This document shows, one piece after another, positions 28,335-37,836 of a stretch of 64,000 nucleotides of DNA. Positions within the stretch are counted from its first letter, which is position 1. Each line of letters begins with the position of its first letter. The DNA comes from Marisediminitalea aggregata (lineage in GTDB: Bacteria; Pseudomonadota; Gammaproteobacteria; Enterobacterales; Alteromonadaceae): contig NZ_FQWD01000002.1 of the NCBI RefSeq assembly GCF_900129565.1, positions 248,001 to 312,000 of the forward strand. The letters are read 5' to 3'. Position numbers and translations under genes: made by a program. The notes beneath the pieces were generated by a model that had not been told where the DNA came from, ran no database searches, and saw nothing but the letters and a program-made list of their open reading frames with translations.

Positions 28335-29273
28335 ATGAATATTGCGAAGGTTGATCTGAACTTATTGGTCTATTTAGACGTTTTATTGAGAGAAGGCAGC
28401 GTTACCCGGGCAGCGAATCAACTGAGTATCACTCAACCTGCAATGAGTAATGGCCTGAAGCGTCTGCGGGATTTATTTAAAGACCCTTTATTGGTGAGAA
28501 CCAGTGATGGGATGACACCTACCAAGCGAGCACTGGAATTACAGCCCATTATTCGCGATGTGCTCAGCAAGCTGGAAAGCTCCATTCAGCCCGAAACGGA
28601 TTTTAACCCCGCCACCAGCGCCAGAACATTCCGTATCATGACCAGTGACTATGCAGAATCAACGCTGCTGCTCGAACTCGTGGGTCGTCTGGCTGATTGC
28701 GCACCGAATATTACGCTGGACCTGATTACACCCAGTGATGTTACCTTCCACGATGTAGAGCAAGGCAAAGTGGATATGGCAATCAACCGTTTTGACGAGT
28801 TGCCCTTGTCGTTCCACCAAAAAGTCATCTGGTACGATACGTTTTCCTGTGTCATGAGTAAAACTCACCCACTGGCGAGTCATTACGATTTGGATACCTA
28901 CCTTAAAGCACAGCATATCTGGGTAAGTAAAACCGGCTTTGGTGTGGGTGTCGGTATCGACCCGAATGAAGTGCAGAAGTTAGGCTGGGTAGATGCGGAA
29001 TTAACCAAAATTGGTAAACAGCGTGACATACGTGTTTTCACCCGGCACTACCACGCCGCCTTACAAATAGCCAAGCGTCAGAATCTAATTGCAACACTAC
29101 CCAGTAAGGCCGCAAAGATCTTTAAAGATGATCCGAATATCGTGCTTCGCGAGCCGCCATTTGACATTCCCCCCATTGCACTGAAAATGGCCTGGAGTGC
29201 CCTGCTTCATCATGACGCTGGCCACATCTGGTTGCGCAGACTGATTGGCGAAGTCGCAGCAGACATGCAATAA
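28335..29273 (+). CDS. LysR-family transcriptional regulator, probably of the glyoxylate shunt
   Basis: This 312-residue regulator has an N-terminal winged helix-turn-helix (about 20-42: GSVTRAANQLSITQPAMSNGLKRLRD) and a C-terminal periplasmic-binding-protein-like effector domain (about 95-300), resembling the NodD/LeuO-type subgroup. It lies between isocitrate lyase and malate synthase on the same strand but as a separate unit. Because the same element precedes all three genes, it is likely to control them and itself. The effector is unknown. Confidence 0.9.
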   Translation: MNIAKVDLNLLVYLDVLLREGSVTRAANQLSITQPAMSNGLKRLRDLFKDPLLVRTSDGMTPTKRALELQPIIRDVLSKLESSIQPETDFNPATSARTFRIMTSDYAESTLLLELVGRLADCAPNITLDLITPSDVTFHDVEQGKVDMAINRFDELPLSFHQKVIWYDTFSCVMSKTHPLASHYDLDTYLKAQHIWVSKTGFGVGVGIDPNEVQKLGWVDAELTKIGKQRDIRVFTRHYHAALQIAKRQNLIATLPSKAAKIFKDDPNIVLREPPFDIPPIALKMAWSALLHHDAGHIWLRRLIGEVAADMQ

Positions 29274-29369
29274 ACGATAAACCCGTTGGAATACAACTGG
29301 ATTAACGACCACCGGGTACACAATGTACCCGGTCCACACATCAACTCTCTTGTTGTAATCCATACTCCA

Positions 29370-29390
29370 AACATTCACTAAATTTATGGC
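29370..29390 (+). promoter_or_regulatory. Shared glyoxylate-shunt element, copy upstream of glcB
   Basis: AACATTCACTAAATTTATGGC, about 80 bases before the glcB start codon. It matches the aceA copy at 18 of 21 positions. Confidence 0.6.
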
Positions 29391-29468
29391 AAAAATAAGA
29401 ACCATAAACTTAGAAATTATTTGCATAGCCTCTACACTGATACAAATACATTTCTCCAGGGGACTACT

Positions 29469-31643
29469 ATGCAGGATTATATTCAACGCGGCCGCATGCA
29501 GGTTGCGTCCGTTCTCGACAATTTCATCAACGAGCAGGCGTTGCCTGGCTCAGGCGTAGAACCCGCTAAGTTCTGGCAAGGTTTCGAAGCTGTACTTGCT
29601 GAGTTTGTTGCCCCAAATAAGGCGTTGCTGGCCAAGCGAGACAGCTTACAAGCTCAGATTGACGATTATCACAAAGCAGGCAAGCCAGCCAAAGGCCCAG
29701 AATATAAGCAATTTTTACAAGACATCGGTTACCTGATACCTGAACCCGCAGACTTTAGCATTGAAACCAGCGGTGTAGATGCCGAAATGGCAACCATGGC
29801 CGGTCCGCAACTGGTAGTGCCTATTAATAATGCACGGTATGCGCTGAATGCGGCCAATGCGCGTTGGGGTAGTTTGTACGACGCACTCTACGGCACTGAC
29901 GTCATCAGTGAAGAAGACGGCGCAGGTAAGACAGCCGGCTACAATCCGGTTCGCGGTGCAAAAGTGGTAGCGACAGCCCGTGAGTGGTTGAACACCTTGT
30001 TGCCGCTGGCCAATGGCCAACACGAAGACGCGGTTAACTACAGTATTGCTGGTAACAGCCTGTCAGTAAGCCTGAAAGGCGGTGCCTCTGCTTCGCTGCA
30101 GGACGCCTCGCAATTTAAAGGCTTTCAGGGCAGTGTTGAAAGCCCAACAGCGTTGCTGTTCGAGCACAACGGTCTGCATTTCGAGATTCAAATCGACAAT
30201 CAACACCCTATTGGCAAAACCGATCCTGCCGGCGTTAAAGACATTTTGGTCGAAGCGGCACTCACCACTATCATGGACTGCGAGGATTCTGTAGCTGCGG
30301 TAGACGCCGAAGATAAGACCCTGGTATACGCCAACTGGTTAGGGTTAATGAAAGGCACGTTGAGTATTACCATGAACAAAGGCGGTAAGTCATTTACTCG
30401 CAGCATGAATGCTGATCGTACTTACCAAACAACAGACGGTGAAAGCCTGGTACTGTCAGGCCGCAGTCTGATGTTCGTTCGCAACGTGGGTCACCTGATG
30501 ACAAACGATGCCATTTTATTCGACGGTGAAGAAGTCCCTGAAGGCATTATGGATGGCGTGATAACCTCGCTTATTGCCAAACATGATTTATTGGGCAATA
30601 GCCCCTATAAAAACACCCGCACTGGCAGCATTTATATTGTGAAACCCAAGATGCACGGCCCTGAGGAAGTGGCTTTCAGTAATGCGTTATTTGGCAAGAT
30701 TGAAGAAGTCGTTGGTCTTGAGCCTTTCACCCTTAAAATGGGGATCATGGACGAAGAGCGCCGCACCAGTGTTAACTTAAAAGCCTGTATTGCCGCCGCT
30801 AAACAGCGCACGGTGTTCATTAATACCGGCTTCCTCGACCGCACCGGGGATGAGATTCATACTTCAATGCTGGCCGGCACCTTTGCTGACAAAGCCAGCT
30901 TGAAGGCCATGACCTGGATTCAGGCCTATGAGAAAGCCAATGTTGCAACCGGCCTGGCCTGTGGATTGTCGGGTAAAGCGCAAATTGGTAAAGGTATGTG
31001 GCCGATCCCGGATCAAATGGCGCAAATGATGACGGCCAAGATTGGACACCCGAAATCGGGCGCAAATACCGCTTGGGTTCCATCGCCGACGGCAGCTACA
31101 CTGCACGCCCTGCACTACCATCAGGTAGATGTGTTTGGCTTACAGCAAAGCCTGGCGACAGAGCAGTTCGACGGTATCGACGATATTCTTACTATCCCGT
31201 TGCTGGACGATGCCGCCAGCCTGACAGATGAGCAAATTCAACGCGAAATAGACAACAACGTTCAGGGGATCCTGGGTTACGTTGTGCGCTGGGTACACCA
31301 AGGCGTTGGCTGCTCGAAGGTGCCGGACATAAACAATGTTGGTTTGATGGAAGATCGCGCGACCTTGCGTATTTCCAGCCAGCACCTGGCAAATTGGCTG
31401 GCACATGGCGTTATCACAGAGGAACGCGTTCAGGCTTCACTGGAACGTATGGCCAAACTGGTCGATGAACAGAACGCGGCGGATCCTGAATACATTCCGA
31501 TGACACCGGATACGGCGGCATCCATTGGCTTCCAGGCAGCAAGCGATCTTATCTTCAAAGGGAAAGAGCAGCCCAATGGCTACACCGAACCTTTGCTGCA
31601 CCAGAAACGCAAAGAAATGAAAGCGGCGCTGCGCAACCAATAA
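29469..31643 (+). CDS. glcB: Malate synthase G
   Basis: Malate synthase G condenses glyoxylate with acetyl-CoA to malate, the second step of the glyoxylate shunt. The 724-residue length is typical of isoform G. Start [11 protein letters not shown] at 29469 has CAGGGGA upstream; an in-frame ATG at 29421 has no RBS. Landmarks are [55 protein letters not shown] (Mg-binding and catalytic region), [18 protein letters not shown] and [16 protein letters not shown]. It is transcribed alone. Confidence 0.96.
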   Translation: MQDYIQRGRMQVASVLDNFINEQALPGSGVEPAKFWQGFEAVLAEFVAPNKALLAKRDSLQAQIDDYHKAGKPAKGPEYKQFLQDIGYLIPEPADFSIETSGVDAEMATMAGPQLVVPINNARYALNAANARWGSLYDALYGTDVISEEDGAGKTAGYNPVRGAKVVATAREWLNTLLPLANGQHEDAVNYSIAGNSLSVSLKGGASASLQDASQFKGFQGSVESPTALLFEHNGLHFEIQIDNQHPIGKTDPAGVKDILVEAALTTIMDCEDSVAAVDAEDKTLVYANWLGLMKGTLSITMNKGGKSFTRSMNADRTYQTTDGESLVLSGRSLMFVRNVGHLMTNDAILFDGEEVPEGIMDGVITSLIAKHDLLGNSPYKNTRTGSIYIVKPKMHGPEEVAFSNALFGKIEEVVGLEPFTLKMGIMDEERRTSVNLKACIAAAKQRTVFINTGFLDRTGDEIHTSMLAGTFADKASLKAMTWIQAYEKANVATGLACGLSGKAQIGKGMWPIPDQMAQMMTAKIGHPKSGANTAWVPSPTAATLHALHYHQVDVFGLQQSLATEQFDGIDDILTIPLLDDAASLTDEQIQREIDNNVQGILGYVVRWVHQGVGCSKVPDINNVGLMEDRATLRISSQHLANWLAHGVITEERVQASLERMAKLVDEQNAADPEYIPMTPDTAASIGFQAASDLIFKGKEQPNGYTEPLLHQKRKEMKAALRNQ

Positions 31644-31665
31644 GCATTGTTCGCAAGCAACTAAT

Positions 31666-31705
31666 AAGCGGGCCTTATACCTAAAGTATAAGGCCCGCTT
31701 TGTAT
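31666..31705. terminator. Terminator of glcB
   Basis: A perfect 15-bp stem AAGCGGGCCTTATAC/GTATAAGGCCCGCTT with loop CTAAA is followed by TTGTATTTT. Confidence 0.88.
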
Positions 31706-31852
31706 TTTCTAGGCGTTTCAACTCGATAAACCCATTTTTTGGTATATGCTTTTTAATAGAGCAACAGCGTTTACCCTGACCTGCCCTGATTTTTAAATGG
31801 CAAACTGATGAGGTTAATCAGGCGTATTAAGGCTTCCAACGTGGGTGAGTGA

Positions 31853-32701
31853 ATGACAGCAGTAAATAAGATTGTGCCTATTTTTTCCGGCGGCGGTACA
31901 CGGTTACTGGCGCATATTGGCATTTTGAAAGCGCTAAGTGATCTCGACGTCGAGTTTTCCTCGCTAGTGGGTATATCCGGAGGATCCATTGTCGCGGCCC
32001 TTCACAGCTATGGTATGTCGAATCAGGATCTGTACCGGTTAGCCGTCAGCACTGACTTCAGACAGTTTCGTGACTTTTCTATTCTGCGATTACTGAGATA
32101 CGGCGGCCTTTCCTCCGGGGTCAAGTTTGAAAGATGGATGGACAAGCAGTTAGACGGTATGACGTTCGCTGATGCCCCTATCCCACTCAATATTCTGGCG
32201 ACCGATGTGAACGGTGGCGGACCGGTCATTTTTAATAAAGAACATACCCCCGATATGCGCGTATCACATGCCGTGCGTTGTTCGATGTCAATTCCGTTGT
32301 TATTCAGCTTTAAAGTTTATGAAAAGCACCTGCTGGTTGACGGTGCTATTCTGGCAGAAGACGCCTTGTTCCAGGACTGGCAACGGGACGGAACGCCCAA
32401 TGTGTGTTTTCGCTTGCGCAGTGAAGCCCGCGAACAACCATTCAATCCCAAGCGCTTTATCTTGCCCCAGTACATTGGCATGCTGATCCGCACGTTTATG
32501 ACCGCGTTGTCACGGGAGTATGTGCACGCCGAACACTGGCACAACACACTGGTAATCAATACGGGTTCTGCGTCCTCTGTGGACTTTGATATGGACGAAA
32601 CAGACAAGGAAGCCCTGTTTCAGCAGGGCTATCAAACAGCAATCAACTTTTTACCAGCCAAGTTACAGCGTCTTGAACGCCCTGTAATGACAACCGTTTA
32701 A
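31853..32701 (+). CDS. Patatin-like phospholipase
   Basis: This 282-residue protein has the patatin Ser-Asp dyad. The oxyanion loop is FSGGGTRLLAHIG (11-23), the nucleophile Ser42 lies in VGISGGSI, and Asp at about 163 lies in LLVDGAI. It is predicted to hydrolyse acyl esters of phospholipids. There is no signal peptide, so it is cytoplasmic or exported by another route. It is convergent with the epimerase gene, with six bases between the stops. Substrate and role are unknown. Confidence 0.85.
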   Translation: MTAVNKIVPIFSGGGTRLLAHIGILKALSDLDVEFSSLVGISGGSIVAALHSYGMSNQDLYRLAVSTDFRQFRDFSILRLLRYGGLSSGVKFERWMDKQLDGMTFADAPIPLNILATDVNGGGPVIFNKEHTPDMRVSHAVRCSMSIPLLFSFKVYEKHLLVDGAILAEDALFQDWQRDGTPNVCFRLRSEAREQPFNPKRFILPQYIGMLIRTFMTALSREYVHAEHWHNTLVINTGSASSVDFDMDETDKEALFQQGYQTAINFLPAKLQRLERPVMTTV

Positions 32702-32707
32702 CGCAGG

Positions 32708-33724
32708 TTACACCTGATAAAAGTCACGATACCAATCGACGAACGATTGAACTCCTTGTTCAACCGAGACTGATGGCTGGTAACCCGTGTCAGCGACCAA
32801 ACGGGACACGTCGGCATAGGTATCAGGCACATCGCCCGGCTGCAGGGGCAGCAATCGTTTGTCGGCATTCACACCCAATGCCTTTTCCAGTGTCTCGATG
32901 AAATGCAATAAGTTGACCGGGTTTTGAGCGCCAATATTATACACCCTGAATGGCGCTTTACTGGTAGCCGGGTTAGGATCACTACCTCGCCAGTTGGGAT
33001 CACCTGTCGCGGTGTTGTCTAATGTTCTGATGATGCCTTCAACAATATCGTCGATGTATGTAAAGTCTCGCCGGTGATTACCGTAGTTGTATACGTCAAT
33101 TGATTCGCCGGCCAGCATGGCTTTCGTGAATTTAAACAGCGCCATATCAGGGCGTCCCCAAGGGCCGTACACGGTGAAAAAGCGTAACCCTGTGGTAGGG
33201 AGCTGATACAAATGGCTGTAAGTATGCGCCATTAATTCATTGGCTTTTTTACTGGCCGCATAAAGACTTACCGGATGGTCGACATTGTGTGACTCCGAGA
33301 ATGGCATGGTTTCATTGGCCCCATACACAGAACTCGATGACGCATACACCAGGTGTTTAATTTTGTTATGTCGACACCCTTCGAGAATGTTCATAAAGCC
33401 GACCAGATTAGCATCGACGTAAGCGTGAGGGTTTTCCAGTGAATAACGGACGCCGGCTTGTGCTGCCAGATGAACAACACAATCGAATTGTTGTGTCTCG
33501 AACAAGGCTTCCATTCCGTCGCGCTCTTCAACGCCAAGTTTCACAAACTCAAAACTGCCGGAAAACTCAATATCTTCCAGGCGTTTTAAACGTGCTAGTT
33601 TTAAATTGACGTCGTAATAATCATTCAGATTATCGATCCCAATTACCGTGTCACCACGGGCAGCAAGGGTCTGACTTACTGCAGCGCCAATGAAACCTGC
33701 GGCTCCGGTTACGAGCACTTTCAT
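32708..33724 (-). CDS. UDP-glucuronate 4-epimerase-type NAD-dependent epimerase
   Basis: This 338-residue extended short-chain dehydrogenase has the NAD-binding GAAGFIG (7-13), the substrate-loop Ser run YASSSSVYG (128-135) and the catalytic Tyr155xxxLys159 (YAASKK). [18 protein letters not shown] and [16 protein letters not shown] are typical of the UDP-glucuronate 4-epimerase group. It would supply UDP-galacturonate for surface polysaccharide. That fits with the polysaccharide cluster nearby and with the rhamnogalacturonan-lyase-like protein in it (inference). Confidence 0.88.
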   Translation of the reverse strand: MKVLVTGAAGFIGAAVSQTLAARGDTVIGIDNLNDYYDVNLKLARLKRLEDIEFSGSFEFVKLGVEERDGMEALFETQQFDCVVHLAAQAGVRYSLENPHAYVDANLVGFMNILEGCRHNKIKHLVYASSSSVYGANETMPFSESHNVDHPVSLYAASKKANELMAHTYSHLYQLPTTGLRFFTVYGPWGRPDMALFKFTKAMLAGESIDVYNYGNHRRDFTYIDDIVEGIIRTLDNTATGDPNWRGSDPNPATSKAPFRVYNIGAQNPVNLLHFIETLEKALGVNADKRLLPLQPGDVPDTYADVSRLVADTGYQPSVSVEQGVQSFVDWYRDFYQV

Positions 33725-33979
33725 TCTAAACTCCTGATATCATAAGTGGTAAGTCAGTGTTACCGCTTTGTCATTCACGCGTCAGATTCACACTGTTATT
33801 AGGATCAGCTGAACGTTGCTATATTGTTTGCAGACGATAAACCAACTCGGAGACCATTACCAGCCAGGCTATATGAATGCTTTGTGACGATTTACCAATA
33901 GTGCAGCAAAGGGCGAGGCTCAGAGCACAATTCAGGCGCACATGAGCCAGGCTGAAATCATTCTTTAGCCCAGCCCTCT

Positions 33980-34741
33980 CTAAATATTAATATTATATTT
34001 GGCAGCTAATTCACGCAGGTGAACTACAGGGATCGCGTAAGATATGCCAGAGGGTTTGCTCAGCGCATTCTCTTTTCCTTCAGCAACAAATACCTTGTTC
34101 ATCACGCCGATAACAACACCATCGCTGGCGCGATACATCGCGCTGCCGCTGTTGCCCGGATAGGCCGTCGCATCCAGTTGATAGATCATAAATGTTTGTT
34201 TTAACCGGTCCAGCATATTAATAGACAGCTGAGTTGAGTTGTAGGCTGGCATAGCATCGGGCGTTACGGCTGCCACCATGCCACGGTGCGTCGCTGGGTA
34301 CAGACCCAATACAGCACCAATTGGATAGCCGGTGAACCCAATGATGGTTCCTTCTGGTACATATTCGTCTGTCCCGACTTTCAGCGGTGTCAGCACATCC
34401 TCTACTTTCAGGATGGCCAGATCGTGGACCGGATCAATACCGACAACTTCAGCCCGCAGTGTACGGGTGTTTTTTGCATTGCCCACAAAAACAGCTCTGT
34501 ACTGAACAATTTCCGGATCCAGCGGTTCAGCTATCACGTGATAGTTGGTGGCAACATACTTGCCATTACCAATGACAAAGCCTGTGCCTTGTAGTTGGTT
34601 TGAAGGCGCATTCATTGGCGTGTGCAGGCCAATACCAACCACGGAGGGTTTTACCTTCTGAATGACACTTACCCAGTTAATAGCATCCTGCCCATTGGCA
34701 ACAAAACTGAGAAATAATAGAAAAAAACACAATCTCTTCAT
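33980..34741 (-). CDS. Secreted trypsin-like serine protease
   Basis: This 253-residue protein starts at MKRLCFFLL (34741), which gives a clean signal peptide (1-17, cut after VANG); a longer form from 34777 spoils it. The trypsin/DegP-like triad is visible: His in VATNYHVIAEP, Asp in DPVHDLAILKV and Ser in TAYPGNSGSAMY. There is no PDZ domain. It is likely periplasmic. It is divergent from the DUF218 gene with 57 bases between the starts. Confidence 0.85.
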   Translation of the reverse strand: MKRLCFFLLFLSFVANGQDAINWVSVIQKVKPSVVGIGLHTPMNAPSNQLQGTGFVIGNGKYVATNYHVIAEPLDPEIVQYRAVFVGNAKNTRTLRAEVVGIDPVHDLAILKVEDVLTPLKVGTDEYVPEGTIIGFTGYPIGAVLGLYPATHRGMVAAVTPDAMPAYNSTQLSINMLDRLKQTFMIYQLDATAYPGNSGSAMYRASDGVVIGVMNKVFVAEGKENALSKPSGISYAIPVVHLRELAAKYNINI

Positions 34742-34798
34742 TGCAAGTCCTGTCAGTTTTAGTAAGGATGATAGCACGGATTATTCAGGTATTACCGC

Positions 34799-35569
34799 AT
34801 GGAATCGCTTGCGATAAGCTTCATAAAATATACTGTCAAGCTAGTGCTCTCACCTCTGGTGATGTCCTTCATAGTATGCATAATCGGCGCCTTATGCCAT
34901 TTAAAACAGCCGAAGAAGCGTTTCGGTGCTGGTTTAGTGGGATTAGGTGTCGTCTGGCTGTTGCTGTGTAGCCAATTCGTTTTCAGTAACGCAATATTAC
35001 GGCCACTGGAATATGCTTACCCCCCCATTACGCTCAAAGATGAGGCCTGGCAAAATGCCCGGTACCTCTACACACCGGGTTGCTATTTTTACGACGTCGA
35101 TACCGTCGAAGTCAGCCAGTGGCCCAGGTGTTCACTAACCAGACTGACACAGACAGCGATGATGGCCCGTATAAGTGGCAAACCCATTATCGTGTCCGCA
35201 GGGCATTTTTTGGAAGACGTCAACACGGACTACGCAGAACAAGCAAAACGCTTTACGCAAACGTTAACGGACAGTCCTGTTATTGCGCTTTCTATTGGCA
35301 CGAATACAGAAGAGGAGTTATCGGCACTCTATGCATTTACGGGTGATCAACCTATTGCCGTCATTACTTCAGCCACCCACATGAAAAGACTCATGCTGCT
35401 TGCACAGCGAATTGGTTTCTCAAAGCTTACTCCTGTTCCTGTAGAGCACCTAAGTCCGCCGGCGTTTGATATCACGCTCAACATCCCTTCTTTAAACAGC
35501 ATACAAAATACAGAAAGGGCGCTGTATGAATATTTTGGCTTGCTATTTGAGCATTTGCGAGCCGAGTAG
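34799..35569 (+). CDS. DUF218/YdcF-like (ElyC-type) membrane protein
   Basis: This 256-residue protein has two N-terminal membrane helices (about 15-35 and 43-65), then a DUF218-like domain (about 85-245). It has TRLTQTAMMARISGKPIIVSAG, NTEEELSALYAF and the conserved ITSATHMKRLMLLAQRIGF, matching the C-terminal half of the ElyC/YdcF family linked to envelope polysaccharide metabolism. The usual first motif (VVLGGG) is replaced by YLYTPGCYFYD, so this is a divergent member and activity is uncertain. Confidence 0.75.
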   Translation: MESLAISFIKYTVKLVLSPLVMSFIVCIIGALCHLKQPKKRFGAGLVGLGVVWLLLCSQFVFSNAILRPLEYAYPPITLKDEAWQNARYLYTPGCYFYDVDTVEVSQWPRCSLTRLTQTAMMARISGKPIIVSAGHFLEDVNTDYAEQAKRFTQTLTDSPVIALSIGTNTEEELSALYAFTGDQPIAVITSATHMKRLMLLAQRIGFSKLTPVPVEHLSPPAFDITLNIPSLNSIQNTERALYEYFGLLFEHLRAE

Positions 35570-35775
35570 ACGCACATGCAATTGTTCGTTCAAGTAAATG
35601 TAATTACACGCGATAAACATAGTAGGACAAGGTAAACGCGCCCTAAGTATAAGAATGATTTTTATCTACTTGTTCAAAAAGAGTGCTACTATTATTTAAC
35701 TATGGATGGTTACATGCTAACCGAGTCCAAATTTTAGATGCCACACATGCGGTGGGACGACGTCAGAGGTAGTTT

Positions 35776-36573
35776 GTGTTTAAGAGTACAAGCCAAAAAA
35801 TCGGTAAATTATGGCAGGCTTATAAGCGTTTGCGGGAAGCTGACGCAATTTCTAAGCACTTTTCGACATTCCTCACGCCTGTTATTGCTTCTAATGAAGA
35901 ACTGTGCGAAGAAGTGTATAAAATTCGTCACAACGTATATTGTGAAGAGCTTGCCTTTGAACCCGTCAGAGAGGATGGTAAGGAGACCGACGATTTCGAT
36001 GCGTGGTCCCAATACTGCATGATTCAACACCTTAATACACAGGCCTATGCGGGTACAGTTCGATTAGTCACGCCCAAAAACGAAGGCGAGCTGCTTCCTC
36101 TCGAAAAATTTTGTTTACACTCAATTTCACACCCTGAATTTACCCCATCGCATTTTAAGCGTGAGGAAATCTGCGAAATTTCCCGACTGGCAGTACCTGC
36201 ACAATTCAGACGACGTGCAATGGATAAATTTGCTGGTGCAGCAACCGGTGCCATCAATGAAACAACTTACTCAGAAAAGGAATTGCGTTGCTTCCCGTTT
36301 ATTGCCATTGGTCTATATCTAACCGCTGCCTCTTTAGCATTGAGTCAAGGCATTCGTCATGCATTTGTAATGATGGAACCACGACTAGCAAGAAGCATGC
36401 GTTTTATAGGCATTAAGTTCGTTCAGATCGGTCCTACGATTGACTACCATGGACAACGAGCGCCGTATTATATTAACGCTGAGCTACTGTTAAAAAACCT
36501 GACACCAGGTTTTAAGTATATGCTTAAGGACATTCAGAGTCAGGTCAACAAGCAAATCCAGCACGACGCATGA
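35776..36573 (+). CDS. PEP-CTERM/exosortase-system-associated acyltransferase
   Basis: This 265-residue protein is of the GNAT/autoinducer-synthase-like type found in exosortase loci. Visible landmarks are EEVYKIRHNVYCEELAFEP near the N-terminus (LuxI-like fold), AGTVRLVTP, the EICEISRLAV segment and FVMMEPRLARSMRFIGI. The start is GTG at 35776 with AGAGG six bases upstream. The substrate and acyl donor are unknown; the link to PEP-CTERM systems is by co-occurrence. Here it directly precedes two PEP-CTERM genes. It has its own terminator. Confidence 0.86.
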   Translation: MFKSTSQKIGKLWQAYKRLREADAISKHFSTFLTPVIASNEELCEEVYKIRHNVYCEELAFEPVREDGKETDDFDAWSQYCMIQHLNTQAYAGTVRLVTPKNEGELLPLEKFCLHSISHPEFTPSHFKREEICEISRLAVPAQFRRRAMDKFAGAATGAINETTYSEKELRCFPFIAIGLYLTAASLALSQGIRHAFVMMEPRLARSMRFIGIKFVQIGPTIDYHGQRAPYYINAELLLKNLTPGFKYMLKDIQSQVNKQIQHDA

Positions 36574-36622
36574 ATGTATCGTTCAATAAATGTACAACCT
36601 CAATTTAAAATAAAATGTAAAT

Positions 36623-36652
36623 AGCGGTTTGTTGCTTTTTAAACCGCTTTTT
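36623..36652 (+). terminator. Terminator of the exosortase-associated acyltransferase gene
   Basis: The stem AGCGGTTT/AAACCGCT with a 10-base loop is followed by TTTT, about 50 bases after the stop. Confidence 0.75.
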
Positions 36653-36770
36653 CCCGCCACAAGCAGGTAAATTCAAAACGCTGACACCCATGTCGAAAAA
36701 CTTTACACCAATACTATCCTGAAAACACCAAATCACCTTAAGCCAATGTAAAATAAGCACTTTTCAATTA

Positions 36771-36786
36771 TGGCACACAAAGTGCT
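36771..36786 (+). promoter_or_regulatory. Sigma-54 (-24/-12) promoter of first PEP-CTERM gene
   Basis: TGGCACACAAAGTGCT has the invariant GG and GC with the correct 10-base separation (consensus TGGCAC-N5-TTGC). It lies 45 bases before the start codon. PEP-CTERM genes are known targets of the PrsK/PrsR-RpoN system. Confidence 0.82.
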
Positions 36787-36830
36787 TTACTGTTCGTGCG
36801 GTAACTTTCAATTTTTAGAGGACAGTACAA

Positions 36831-37661
36831 ATGAAAGCATTATCAATTTTATCAAAAGCGTTGCCATTGACGGTTGCTTTAGCTTTTGCTTCTAGCACTC
36901 AGGCTGCGAACATTACTTTCGGTGGCGTGACTGCGAATGATGGTTCTGGTTTAACCAGCTCATTCATTGACCCACTGACTGGTGGCCAACAAGATTACTT
37001 CATCGAATCTTTTGACCAAGCAACAAACACCACAGGATTTGCAGGTTCAACTGCATATAACGACCCAGGCTTCGATCAACAGTGTGCTGTAAACAGTGCG
37101 AACGGCGGCCCTGCTGGCGTTGTTGTTACTGCGAACACTTCAGAAGTTGGTATTCGTCAAGGTTCTGTTCCTAATGTAGCGGCAGCACCTGCTAACGATA
37201 CTACCTGTTATGGTTACCTGACTAACAACGGTTCAGGCGTTGCTACTACCGTTTTCGATTACAACCAGCTGTTAAGCTTCTACACTACTCTGTACAGCTC
37301 AAACACTCTGCTGGGTATTACTTATCTTGGTTTCTACTGGGGTTCAGTAGACACTTACAATGATTTTGAGTTCTATTCAGACGGTAACCTGGTAACCTCT
37401 ATCACTGGTTCACAACTTGTGAACAGTGTAACGTCTGGTAACCAGTCTTCACCTAGCTCAAACGTTTATGTAAACATCGATTTCTCTATCGCGGAGCAAT
37501 TCGATACTCTGGTTATCAAAACCAGCGGCATTGCAGGTGAGTTCGACAACATCGTTGTTGGTCTGAGTACTCGCGAAATCCCAGTTCCTGCTCCAACAGG
37601 TCTGGCACTGTTCGCTTTCGGTCTGATCGCATTGGGCCTACGCTCTCGTTTGAAAAAATAA
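36831..37661 (+). CDS. PEP-CTERM surface protein, copy 1
   Basis: This 276-residue secreted protein has a signal peptide (about 1-25, ending in SSTQAA). The C-terminal sorting signal (about 252-276) is VPAP, a hydrophobic helix (GLALFAFGLIALGL) and a basic RSRLKK tail, the tripartite pattern cut by exosortase, with VPAP in place of the common VPEP. The middle is beta-rich, Ser/Thr/Gly/Asn-rich, with single Cys residues in QQCAVN and TTCYGY that may pair. It is about 70 percent like copy 2 downstream. It has its own sigma-54 promoter and terminator. Confidence 0.9.
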   Translation: MKALSILSKALPLTVALAFASSTQAANITFGGVTANDGSGLTSSFIDPLTGGQQDYFIESFDQATNTTGFAGSTAYNDPGFDQQCAVNSANGGPAGVVVTANTSEVGIRQGSVPNVAAAPANDTTCYGYLTNNGSGVATTVFDYNQLLSFYTTLYSSNTLLGITYLGFYWGSVDTYNDFEFYSDGNLVTSITGSQLVNSVTSGNQSSPSSNVYVNIDFSIAEQFDTLVIKTSGIAGEFDNIVVGLSTREIPVPAPTGLALFAFGLIALGLRSRLKK

Positions 37662-37689
37662 CGAAGCAGAAAGTTTACCGCACAAAAAA

Positions 37690-37713
37690 ACCGGCCTAGT
37701 GCCGGTTTTTTTT
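37690..37713 (+). terminator. Terminator of PEP-CTERM copy 1
   Basis: The stem ACCGGC/GCCGGT with loop CTAGT is followed by eight T, 29 bases after the stop. Confidence 0.88.
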
Positions 37714-37778
37714 ACAACTTAAGTTGTACGCTTCCTCCCTCCAATTACAACTCATTGATAAATCGGTTGTTTATTTTT

Positions 37779-37794
37779 TGGCATATTTGATGCT
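37779..37794 (+). promoter_or_regulatory. Sigma-54 (-24/-12) promoter of second PEP-CTERM gene
   Basis: TGGCATATTTGATGCT keeps GG and GC at the exact spacing of the copy upstream of the first PEP-CTERM gene, 43 bases before the start codon. Confidence 0.8.
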
Positions 37795-37836
37795 TTATTG
37801 TTCATTGAAACTTTCTTTTTTACAGGGGACAGTAAA

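Noticed and set aside
35680-35705. Possible sigma-54 site before the exosortase-associated acyltransferase
   Set aside because: The GC element is present (AGAGTGCT) but there is no GG at the required distance upstream.
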